Part shown: positions 1 to 6,567 of the stretch, in pieces | How positions within the stretch are numbered: the stretch's first letter is position 1 | Layout: every line of letters begins with the position of its first letter | From: a bacterium | Lineage (GTDB): Bacteria; Hydrogenedentota; Hydrogenedentia; Hydrogenedentiales; SLHB01 | Length of the DNA: 11,057 bases | Assembly (NCBI GenBank): GCA_024231375.1 | Contig: JAAEQP010001306.1 | Location: forward strand, 1 to 11,057 | Direction: 5' to 3' | Made by a program: the position numbers and the translations under genes | Notes under the pieces: model-generated | The model's input: the letters and a program-made list of their open reading frames with translations, nothing else | Told to the model about the DNA's origin: nothing | Database searches by the model: none

Positions 1-15
1 ACGCAAATGAGACGT

Positions 16-37
16 AAGGACTTGGCAGTCCTTGTTT
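16..37 (+). terminator. Weak hairpin, possible terminator of an upstream gene
   Basis: AAGGACT (16-22) and AGTCCTT (27-33) form a perfect 7-bp stem around the loop TGGC, followed by GTTTGT, which is only partly T-rich. It could end transcription of a gene lying to the left of the window. The tail is poor for a Rho-independent terminator, so this is a weak call. Confidence 0.25.
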
Positions 38-117
38 GTCGCTTCTCTTTGCAGGCGCATGGCAGGCGTTTGCATCTCAGGCGACCACTGAGCAACGATG
101 AAGAGTTCCACCCCACC

Positions 118-197
118 GTCATGCTGAGCGAAATCGAGGGATCTCTCGCAAGGAACAGTCACCGACCAAGAGGTCCCTCGACTTCGTTCGGGATGAC
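118..197. repeat. Paired inverted repeat, GTCATGCTGAGCG type (unit A)
   Basis: The left arm (118-140) begins GTCATGCTGAGCG and ends TCGAGGG. The right arm (175-197) begins CCCTCGACTTCG and ends GGGATGAC. The arms are reverse complements at 19 of 23 positions and enclose about 34 bases. The arm resembles the intergenic repeat family with a GTCATCCTGAGCG core that I know from several bacterial phyla; that link is from memory. There is no ORF of quality across it. It probably acts as a dispersed REP-like palindrome. Confidence 0.65.
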
Positions 198-237
198 ATG
201 GTTGGCAGGTGCGGGATAGAGGAAGGATGACCGCTCC

Positions 238-319
238 GTCACGCGGAGCGTCGGCGAAGCATTTCGCATTGCCGGATAGTCGCGGGGTGAACGAGATCCT
301 TCGCGTTGCTCAGGATGAC
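238..319. repeat. Paired inverted repeat, GTCATGCTGAGCG type (unit B)
   Basis: This is a second copy of the same arrangement about 40 bases after unit A. The left arm (238-267) reads GTCACGCGGAGCG and continues GCGAAGCATTTCGC. The right arm (293-319) reads GAGATCCTTCGC and ends GCTCAGGATGAC. The arms are less perfect than in unit A, but the outer GTCA/TGAC ends and the GAGCG/GCTC core are kept. Two such units in tandem make the upstream region a small repeat cluster. Confidence 0.6.
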
Positions 320-341
320 GGCGCCGCGCCATGTGCAGGCC

Positions 342-429
342 GCGAAAACCGGGACAGTCCCGTCTGCGCCCGCCTGCGGCGGGCTTCGCTTGGTACAGAT
401 CCCGCGCGGCGCAGGTTCCCGGTTTTCGC
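342..429. repeat. Structured palindromic element, copy 1
   Basis: A perfect 13-bp inverted repeat, GCGAAAACCGGGA (342-354) against TCCCGGTTTTCGC (417-429), encloses a second hairpin, GCCCGCC-TGC-GGCGGGC (368-384), and the short palindrome GGGACAGTCCC (351-361). The interior is nearly identical to positions 6445-6496 between the two convergent genes, so this is a dispersed element rather than a local structure. This copy lacks the 14-bp terminal repeats that flank the other one. It sits just upstream of a candidate promoter. Confidence 0.75.
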
Positions 430-447
430 TTCGTGTCGCGCAACGGT

Positions 448-477
448 TTGCCCGGTCTCGGGCGGATGCGGTAGAGT
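448..477 (+). promoter_or_regulatory. Candidate sigma70-type promoter for the plus-strand cluster
   Basis: TTGCCC (448-453) is followed after 18 bases by TAGAGT (472-477). Transcription would start near 484 and leave a leader of about 90 bases before the ATG at 576. The boxes are only moderate matches in GC-rich DNA, but the site lies between the last repeat and the first gene, where a promoter is expected. Confidence 0.35.
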
Positions 478-575
478 GACGGTCGCGGCCGATACGGCGC
501 TCGGTGGTATGAGCCGTGTGGCCGCTTGAGGAGTCGTCTCCACGAACAGGGACGCCGTTTCCCGGGAGGATATCC

Positions 576-2024
576 ATGCGCACGATCGGGGTGCTGACGA
601 TCATGATTGCTATCGCCATTGCAATGTCGGGCTGCGGACCGAAGGCGCCTGAAGAGCAGGCTCCCGTCACACCGGCGCCTGCCGATCCGAGTGAAGGAGT
701 CCAACCTGTGGACGTTCAGGAACCTACGCCGCCGACGGTGGCGCCTGCCCCTCAACCCGAGGCACTGCGCACCCCTGAGATGGTCGATGAACCCGAGGTG
801 CGGCTTCTGGACGAAGAGGGCCTCGGCAAACTCTACAGCGTGGGCGGATGGCGCGTGTGCATCATGGAGGGCACCCACGCGGAGATGGGCTACCAGCACG
901 GCCGGTTGCTCGGGCCCGTAATCTGGAGCAATGTCACCGAAGGCTACATGAAGCGCAGCCTCATGGACGCCGGCTACACGGTGGACTACATCAACGAACA
1001 GTCCGCGCGGATGGAGAAGCACTTCCCGCCCGAGTACATCGAGGAGATGAAGGGGGTTGTGGAAGGGGTGAAGGCCGCGGGCTTCGAGGACATCACGTAC
1101 GAGCTTGTTCGAGGATGCTCGACTGCGGCCGAGTTGCAACACCACGCGCCCGGCGCGCCTCCCGGCTGCACGAATTACGCCGTCTTCGGGCAGTGGACCA
1201 CGGACGGCCGCCTGTTGCACGGACGCAACCTGGACTGGAAGGTGAGCGACGGCGCGCAGGACGCCGCCGTCATCCAGATCTGGCGGCCGACGGGTGGGAT
1301 TCCGTTCATGATGGTTGGTTGGGCGGGTTGTATCGGCAGCGTCAGCGGGATGAACGCCGAAGGAATCACCATCGGCGAAATGACCAATTCGACTACGGAA
1401 GAAACCTTTGACGGCATCCCCCTGCTCATCATTATGCGCCGGGTGCTTGAAGAGACCTCCACCCTGGAGGAGGCCGTCGCCATCATGGAGACGGGACCGC
1501 GCACCCTGGGGTGGAACTTCATCATCGGCGACGGCAAGGTGCCGGACGCGCGGGCACTGGAAGTGGATGCGGTGTCGTGCAACGTGTTCGTTCCGTCCGA
1601 TCCAGCCGAGAATGAATCGCTTATGCATCGCTCCATGCCGGATTGCGTCCGGCGTACGAACCACCCCTGCGGCGAATCGCAGATGAAGAAGGTGGCCAAA
1701 CTCTACGGTGAGAGTCAGGGCATGGACCTGTCCGATTGGGATGCCGTGAAACCCCTTGTGTTGAATCTGCTGAAAGATCAGAACACGTGGCACCGCTACG
1801 TTTGGTTGGGAGAGCAGATTGAAGCGCGTCCCGGCGCGATTGACATGCCCGAGGCGATCCAACTGCTGGCAAACGGCCCGGTGTGCAACGATGCGACCCT
1901 GCACTCGTGGGTCTTCGACCCTTCCCACAGCGTGGCCTACGTGGCCAACGCGGGCGTGGACCCGGTCGTGACGGCGTCGAGCATGCCTTATGTCCGTATC
2001 GATTTGAAGGGATGGTTCAAGTAG
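576..2024 (+). CDS. Lipoprotein C45-family Ntn hydrolase / acyltransferase-like protein
   Basis: The gene encodes a 482-aa exported protein of the C45 (acyl-CoA:6-aminopenicillanic acid acyltransferase-like) Ntn-hydrolase family, whose members cut or transfer acyl groups at amide bonds after self-cleavage exposes an N-terminal cysteine. The start is ATG 576, with GGGAGGA five bases upstream; an in-frame ATG at 516 lacks this and would put residues before the signal peptide. Residues 1-19 are a hydrophobic signal ending MSG-C20, a slightly unusual lipobox with Met at -3. A Pro-rich linker follows to about residue 75. MGYQHGRLLG is the usual N-terminal family motif. PPG-CTNYAVFG places the nucleophile at Cys198, with self-cleavage predicted at Gly197/Cys198, and HGRNLDW follows as in related Ntn hydrolases. 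It is the first gene of the cluster. The substrate is unknown. The family call is firm; membrane anchoring is inferred. Confidence 0.85.
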   Translation: MRTIGVLTIMIAIAIAMSGCGPKAPEEQAPVTPAPADPSEGVQPVDVQEPTPPTVAPAPQPEALRTPEMVDEPEVRLLDEEGLGKLYSVGGWRVCIMEGTHAEMGYQHGRLLGPVIWSNVTEGYMKRSLMDAGYTVDYINEQSARMEKHFPPEYIEEMKGVVEGVKAAGFEDITYELVRGCSTAAELQHHAPGAPPGCTNYAVFGQWTTDGRLLHGRNLDWKVSDGAQDAAVIQIWRPTGGIPFMMVGWAGCIGSVSGMNAEGITIGEMTNSTTEETFDGIPLLIIMRRVLEETSTLEEAVAIMETGPRTLGWNFIIGDGKVPDARALEVDAVSCNVFVPSDPAENESLMHRSMPDCVRRTNHPCGESQMKKVAKLYGESQGMDLSDWDAVKPLVLNLLKDQNTWHRYVWLGEQIEARPGAIDMPEAIQLLANGPVCNDATLHSWVFDPSHSVAYVANAGVDPVVTASSMPYVRIDLKGWFK

Positions 2025-2025
2025 G

Positions 2026-2514
2026 ATGCTGAGTTTCGAAGAAATGCGCGAGATCTTCCAGCGGACCCAGATCGTCCGCAAACCGACTTACGGCATCATC
2101 TCGGGGTATCATGAACTGCCCTACGTGTGCCTTGGCGATTCGCTGGAGACGGGACACCAGACCACCGAGGTGCGCGGCAAAGTGAAGGTGTCGCCGCGAT
2201 TCCTCATTCGCCCGCAGCACTGCGAGCCGAGCTACGATGAGATCTTTGGCGAGGACAATGTGGATGCCCAACTGGCGGGACGTGTGTTCGGGTTCTTGGG
2301 ATTCCGCGGGCGTCCGGTGGAATGCGAATCCGAAGAGTTGCGCGTGCAGCATCTGGACACGCCGGTTCAGCAAGCGCTTAGCCGGACATTGGACGAGTTG
2401 GAACGGTACGAAGACATCACAACGGGGGTGTTTCTGACGCCGAACAGCCAGTATTACCCGGTGTCGGTGGAGGCGTTCATCGCCAGCATCCTGGAGGACG
2501 AATTCGCCGCCTAG
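2026..2514 (+). CDS. Conserved-looking cytoplasmic protein of unknown function (162 aa)
   Basis: I do not recognise this family. The ATG comes one base after the stop of the hydrolase gene, with AAGGGA at 2007-2012 as a distant ribosome site, so translation probably depends on coupling to the upstream gene. The protein has no signal peptide and no membrane segment, and it is acidic at the C-terminus. It looks like a real folded protein: it has well-spread hydrophobic residues and motif-like stretches such as RKPTYGIISGYHELPYVCLG, RGKVKVSPRFLIRP, GRVFGFLGFRGRPVECESEEL and a C-terminal YYPVSVEAFIASILEDEF. The segment around TLDELERYEDITTG is probably helical. Being cytoplasmic, it is unlikely to touch the exported hydrolase directly; the close spacing may mean only co-expression. 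Confidence 0.8.
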   Translation: MLSFEEMREIFQRTQIVRKPTYGIISGYHELPYVCLGDSLETGHQTTEVRGKVKVSPRFLIRPQHCEPSYDEIFGEDNVDAQLAGRVFGFLGFRGRPVECESEELRVQHLDTPVQQALSRTLDELERYEDITTGVFLTPNSQYYPVSVEAFIASILEDEFAA

Positions 2515-2589
2515 GCGATGGGAGGGCGCAGGGCCCACAGAACATTCAAGCTCAATCGACCCGCAAGCGGGCACACGGAGACGACGGAG

Positions 2590-2865
2590 ATGAAAAGCGC
2601 ATACGAACTGGCCATGGAACGGTTGAACAAGGAATCCGGTCCGCAGAAGACCCTGACCGACGAACAGAAGGCGGCCATCGCGGAGATCGAGAACAAAGCC
2701 GAAGCCGGCATCGCCGAACAACGCGTCCACTACGAAGGCAAGATTGCCGCGGTCACAACCGCGGAGGAATTGGCACAGCTCACTGAAGAGCAGGCCGCTT
2801 CCATTGCGTCCATCGAGTCCCAGCGGGACCGGAAGAAGGAAGCCGTCTGGGGAGACGTCGGCTAG
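2590..2865 (+). CDS. Small coiled-coil protein (91 aa), MKSAYELAMERL type
   Basis: The start is ATG 2590, preceded by GGAG at 2577-2580 and CGGAG directly before the ATG; an in-frame ATG at 2518 would add 24 Arg-rich residues with no matching character. The 91-aa product begins MKSAYELAMERLNKE and is almost wholly charged helix rich in Ala, Glu, Lys and Ile, with heptad-like spacing through AAIAEIENKAEAGIAEQ, so a coiled coil is likely. It has no signal, membrane segment or catalytic motif. I associate this N-terminal motif with small uncharacterised proteins of PVC-type bacteria, from memory and without a function. It lies 75 bases after the previous gene and 58 before the next. Confidence 0.8.
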   Translation: MKSAYELAMERLNKESGPQKTLTDEQKAAIAEIENKAEAGIAEQRVHYEGKIAAVTTAEELAQLTEEQAASIASIESQRDRKKEAVWGDVG

Positions 2866-2923
2866 TGCGTGGGGACGCTAGTCCGATTCGTCGGAATCCG
2901 CTACGGCGGCGGGAGCGGACGCT

Positions 2924-4354
2924 GTGAGCGCGACGCCTCAACGCAGACGGAAACGTGTGCCGCGAGGATGGGTGGCCCTTGCCCTGACCCTGGCCCTCCT
3001 CTTGGTCGTGCTGTGGTTGGACGCACGCTGGAAGACCGGTGCGCCTCACGATGGGTATTGTCCCGAAGGTGCGCGCTGGGTCGTGGCCGCGGAGGATTTC
3101 GCAAACCTCTGGAAGGCGACTGCCGAATCGGAAGCGGTCCAACGGCTGTGTGAGGAATGGCCGCGGCCCCTTCGCAACCTGGAACTGGCCGTTCGCAAGA
3201 AGGCTGGCATCCGGCCCACGCCGCAACGGTGGCGGCTCTGGTGCGGCAGTCGTTTCCTCATGGCCCGTGCCGACGGCGCCATCGGCCTGTGTGTCTACCC
3301 GGGCGTCCTTGCGCGCGTGGCGCATCTGGCCAACCGCGTCTCCCTCCGAGCGAACGGGAGTGATGGGGTCTTTCGATTCGGCGCATTGAGGTACGGATGG
3401 AGAGATGGGTTTCTCATCGTCTCCGAATCCGGTGATTACGTGGCGGCGGCCCTCAAGGCCCCGCGGCCCGTGCTTGAGGCATCGTCGGGGCCTACGGAAG
3501 TCCGCGTAGCATGGAGCGACGATCGCGAGGGCTGGTTGCGGATCGAATCGGGCGGGCGATTCGTCCTGCAGGGCCGTGTTCGCGCGGCCATCGACAAGCG
3601 CGATGCCCCCCTGACCCTCCCCGAAGCCTGGCCTGAGCCTCCCATCGTTACGGTCACGGCAAGCTCTACCGACGACGCCCTGACCGTGCTGGCCTGCCTC
3701 GAAGAGCCTCTCCGCGACTATCCCGAATGGCACTATCTGCGCGATGTGGCCGCCGCGATGTGGGCGCGCTGGGGCCTGGCCAATATGCCGGAAGGATGGG
3801 ACGACGGTAGCGACCAGTGCAGCCTTGCCCTTTCGAACATCGGCACCGGTGAGCCGCTGCCTGTCCCTGAATTCGCGCTGGTGTTGCGTGGGACACAGCC
3901 GGTCTCGGGCCCTCATCCTCTCGAGGCCCTGTTCAGATCCGTGGTCTCCGTTCCCTACGAATGGCAGGAGCGTCCGGGGAACTACGTGGCGCTGTTGGGC
4001 GAGCAGATGGCGCCGTGCCTGGCGGGGTACGAGCGCGACTGGATTCTCGCTACGCGCGAACCCCTGATGCGCGAACTGATGGGCGGGCTGGCTTCCGGTC
4101 CGGCCGTCTTGGCCGACGCCTCGGTGCGTCTTGACTGGACCCGCGCGGGCGAGACCGCCGAGGCCGTGATCCGCACGTTGGGCGAGTTGGAACTCGTCCC
4201 CGGACGTGCCAAAGGCGACGTCAACGCGGAGTTGCTTCCCATCGCGCGCGGCGCGGCCCAACTGGGGCGTCTGGAACTTGACGCGTACTCGGAAGGTGAG
4301 TGGATGCGATTCGAAGGCGCCCTCGCGACAGCCATCGCGGAAGATGCGCCGTGA
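2924..4354 (+). CDS. Membrane-anchored protein of unknown function (476 aa)
   Basis: Translation starts at GTG 2924, with GGGAG eight bases upstream (2911-2915). The N-terminus is RRRKR followed by one hydrophobic segment at about residues 16-32, so the protein should be a type II (N-in) single-pass membrane protein with about 440 residues outside the cytoplasm. No lipobox or cleavage site is visible. The external part opens with PEGARWVVAAEDFANLWKAT and alternates beta-like stretches with short helices; the style recalls large exported DUF3352-like proteins, but I cannot assign it to a family. No catalytic motif is apparent. Its stop overlaps the next start by four bases (GTGA), so the two products are made together and may work together at the cell envelope. 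Confidence 0.8.
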   Translation: MSATPQRRRKRVPRGWVALALTLALLLVVLWLDARWKTGAPHDGYCPEGARWVVAAEDFANLWKATAESEAVQRLCEEWPRPLRNLELAVRKKAGIRPTPQRWRLWCGSRFLMARADGAIGLCVYPGVLARVAHLANRVSLRANGSDGVFRFGALRYGWRDGFLIVSESGDYVAAALKAPRPVLEASSGPTEVRVAWSDDREGWLRIESGGRFVLQGRVRAAIDKRDAPLTLPEAWPEPPIVTVTASSTDDALTVLACLEEPLRDYPEWHYLRDVAAAMWARWGLANMPEGWDDGSDQCSLALSNIGTGEPLPVPEFALVLRGTQPVSGPHPLEALFRSVVSVPYEWQERPGNYVALLGEQMAPCLAGYERDWILATREPLMRELMGGLASGPAVLADASVRLDWTRAGETAEAVIRTLGELELVPGRAKGDVNAELLPIARGAAQLGRLELDAYSEGEWMRFEGALATAIAEDAP

Positions 4355-6381
4355 GCGCGCTGGCGGCACACACGGTTGTCGCCGTTGCATTGGCGCTCGG
4401 CGGTTCAACGCCGTCCGAAGACCGGCTTTCGGGAGTGTGGGACTGCACGGCCGTGACGGGCAACCGTGGACTCACTGTGAGTGTCGATGCCGGGGGCCGG
4501 GTAGGCGCGTGCCGGTGGCCCAGTCCAAGCCAGTGGGATCAGGTGGATTCGCCCGGCGCCATCCGCGGACAAGGAGCTTCCGTCGGCTGGGGCCTCATGT
4601 GGGGGGTCCGCGCGGAAAACCAGACAACCTGGCTGGCAGGCGATCCAGCCGACGGCGAACAGCACTACCGCTCGTCCATTTCGCCGGCCATTCACACCGT
4701 GCACCGGTTCGCGGACGGCGCCTCATGTGAACAGGACACCTTTGTGCTCGCCCGACAGGACATCCTCGCGACACGGCTGAGACTCAAAGGGTTCGATGCG
4801 GCGCCGGAGGTTTACTGGTACGCCAATTTCTCGCCATGCACGCGGTCGATTCCCGGGGCGCCGGGTGGAGACTGGTTGCTCGACTCGCTGAATGATTTCG
4901 CGACGTTCCTGGAGATGGACGGACGCACGGTCTGCCATTTCCGCCCCGCGTCGGCGGGCGTGTACGAACACGAGTACGCGCGCGAGCTGGTCCGGATTCG
5001 GGCCAAAGCGACCGCGTGGACGACGTTCGGCGACGGCGTCTGGATTGCCGAACGCAGCCTTGAACCCGCCGCTGTGCATTGCGGACCTGACCATGGCGAC
5101 AAGCGTGTGCAGGCCCAAGCGGAGGCCGGTTGGCTGGCCCTGAACCCGTCGGCATCGGGTCAGTGCGCCTCGGTCATGGCAATTCGCCCCACACCGGTCA
5201 ATGAGGGGTGGGAGGCGGTCGTGTACACGGCCTTCGGCGCTTCCAGGGACGATGCGCTCGATCGGATCGCGTCCGTGTCCGCGCGGCCCTTCGAGGAAGT
5301 CCTCGGGGAAACGGAGAAACATTGGGGCGAACGGATCGGACAAGCCGTTCTGCCGCCCACGGTTCAGGCAGACGTCATCCAACGAAGCAGAAGGGCGCTC
5401 CTGACCTTGATGCTCTGCACGGGCCGCGACAACCCCGCCACGGTGCGCGCGCCGGGAGGGCGGCCGCTGCTGGCATGCGACTGGCCTCGGCACGGTGTAT
5501 GGGCGACCGAGGCGTTGGCGCGGGCCGGGTTGGCGAACGAAGCGATGCATCGCGTGGATCTCTACGCCAGCCTCGTGCGCAACGATCCAAAGCCCGGGAA
5601 ACCCGAGGGGTCTATGCCCGCAGCAGTGAATGGCGACGGAACCGACTCCATGCCCGGCCTGGCCCTGGATGTCGAAGCACCGGCGTGGTTCCTGTGGTCC
5701 CTGGAAAGGCATGTTCGTCGTCTCGACGGGGAAGCGCGTACTGAGTACCTTGCGCGGGTCTGGGACGCCGTGGACATGGCCGCCGGGTTCCTGGCGGCGT
5801 GGACGGATAGCGGATCCGGCGAGCCGTTGCCTTCCTTCGACCCAGCGAAGCTGCGCGACGACCGTACCGACCGCCTCGTGCTGGCCGTCTGCACCGGCAT
5901 GCGCAGTGCCGTGGAGCTCGCCTCGCTGGCGGGGCGAGATCGGCCCGAATGGCGGGCGCGTGCCCGTGAACTCGAACCGTGTGTGCGCGCGCGGTGTCTG
6001 GACCCGGACGGTTCCTGGAAAGCGGCGCATCCGCTGATGTGGTGGGCGACCCGGGTGATTCCCCACGCTGACGACCGATGGATCGCCGCGTTGGATCGCG
6101 AGGTGGCACGGCTCGGAGAGCTTGAGGGCATTCTCGCGGCGCGGTCTCTCTATACGATTGGCGCCTGCCTGGAAGCCCGTCCCGAGTTGACGCCCCAGGC
6201 GCGCACGGGTTTCCGCGAAGCCCTGAGGCGTGTGATGCCCGACTCCGTGCAGGCAGGGGGCCATGGAGGCATCGGACCGGATGCCTTGCACTCCGTCCTC
6301 TGCTTCCTCGCCGCGGCCCAATACTGGGAAGCCGAGACGCGTCTCGTCGAGTTGACCCGGCGGAAGTCTCCGTCAGACTAG
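4351..6381 (+). CDS. Secreted six-hairpin glycosidase-like protein, GH15 (glucoamylase)-like
   Basis: The 676-aa product resembles GH15 proteins, which remove glucose from alpha-glucans by inversion using two glutamates. GTG 4351 is chosen because GGAAG lies seven bases upstream (4339-4343) and the start forms a GTGA overlap; GTG 4300, behind GGAAGG, would add a basic stretch before the hydrophobic signal and cannot be excluded. Residues 1-20 look like a signal peptide. Residues of about 30-320 have the beta-sandwich pattern (NRGLTVSVDAGGRV, then HYRSSISPAIHTVHRF and VYWYANFSPCTR). The rest looks like an alpha/alpha barrel: DWPRHGVWATEALARAGL matches the WPRDG region and DVEAPAWFLWSLERH the LDE-LWAL helix. 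Where glucoamylases have WEER this protein has RDDR (502-505), and where the base Glu lies in a PEQ-like motif it has MPDSVQ (Asp631). It may be a weak or altered enzyme or a binding protein. The alignment is by eye. Confidence 0.7.
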   Translation: MSALAAHTVVAVALALGGSTPSEDRLSGVWDCTAVTGNRGLTVSVDAGGRVGACRWPSPSQWDQVDSPGAIRGQGASVGWGLMWGVRAENQTTWLAGDPADGEQHYRSSISPAIHTVHRFADGASCEQDTFVLARQDILATRLRLKGFDAAPEVYWYANFSPCTRSIPGAPGGDWLLDSLNDFATFLEMDGRTVCHFRPASAGVYEHEYARELVRIRAKATAWTTFGDGVWIAERSLEPAAVHCGPDHGDKRVQAQAEAGWLALNPSASGQCASVMAIRPTPVNEGWEAVVYTAFGASRDDALDRIASVSARPFEEVLGETEKHWGERIGQAVLPPTVQADVIQRSRRALLTLMLCTGRDNPATVRAPGGRPLLACDWPRHGVWATEALARAGLANEAMHRVDLYASLVRNDPKPGKPEGSMPAAVNGDGTDSMPGLALDVEAPAWFLWSLERHVRRLDGEARTEYLARVWDAVDMAAGFLAAWTDSGSGEPLPSFDPAKLRDDRTDRLVLAVCTGMRSAVELASLAGRDRPEWRARARELEPCVRARCLDPDGSWKAAHPLMWWATRVIPHADDRWIAALDREVARLGELEGILAARSLYTIGACLEARPELTPQARTGFREALRRVMPDSVQAGGHGGIGPDALHSVLCFLAAAQYWEAETRLVELTRRKSPSD

Positions 6382-6388
6382 AAGAGGG

Positions 6389-6549
6389 CGCTGGAGGGCT
6401 GTTGAAGAAGTCTTGGGTCTGGCGCGATGGCCGCGAAAAGACCTGGGACAGTCCCGTCTGCGTCCGCCTGCGGCGGACTCCGCTTGGTACAGTCCCGGCT
6501 TTTCGCTTCTCCTTCTGCTGGTAGATGAGTTCTTCAACAGCCCCGCTGG
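6389..6549. mobile_element. MITE-like element with 14-bp terminal inverted repeats
   Basis: GGGCTGTTGAAGAA (6396-6409) and its exact reverse complement TTCTTCAACAGCCC (6530-6543) bound a 148-bp segment with no coding capacity. CGCTGG occurs directly outside both ends (6389-6394 and 6544-6549), with one extra base on the left, as expected for a target duplication of about six bases. The termini resemble the GGCTGTTGAA-type ends of some insertion sequences, from memory. The inside is the second copy of the structured palindrome seen at 342-429. It lies between convergent genes and may also stop transcription from both sides. Confidence 0.6.
6433..6506. repeat. Structured palindromic element, copy 2
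   Basis: GCGAAAAG (6433-6440) pairs with CTTTTCGC (6499-6506). Inside are GGGACAGTCCC (6445-6455) and the hairpin GTCCGCC-TGC-GGCGGAC (6462-6478). Compared with copy 1, the second stem pair changes from C-G (369, 383) to T-A (6463, 6477), so pairing is kept. The right arm is shorter than in copy 1 because about 17 bases are absent between CAGTCCCG and the closing arm. It is nested in the terminal inverted repeats. Confidence 0.75.
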
Positions 6550-6567
6550 GTCCTGTTAGGTGCCGGG

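Noticed and set aside
7..219. A 70-codon plus-strand frame at the start of the window
   Set aside because: It runs through both arms of repeat unit A, has no ribosome site and has an Arg-rich product typical of non-coding GC-rich DNA.
118..319. Possible CRISPR array formed by the repeated GAGCG arms
   Set aside because: The arms alternate in orientation and have uneven spacing; no regular direct repeats or cas genes are present.
342..429. Palindromic element considered as a Rho-independent terminator
   Set aside because: It has no T-tract on either strand, there is no gene directly upstream to terminate, and a second copy elsewhere fits a dispersed repeat better.
159..2081. A 640-codon open frame on the minus strand opposite the hydrolase gene
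   Set aside because: It is a GC-rich shadow: the product is rich in His, Arg and Ala with no domain pattern, while the opposite strand has a signal peptide, ribosome site and clear C45 motifs.
2780..4408. A 542-codon minus-strand frame opposite the membrane-anchored protein gene
   Set aside because: Low-complexity Arg/Gly/Pro composition, no start context, and it runs across the boundaries of three plus-strand genes.
4723..6321. A 532-codon minus-strand frame opposite the GH15-like gene
   Set aside because: Third-position GC bias of the real gene keeps this frame open; the product has no recognisable fold pattern.
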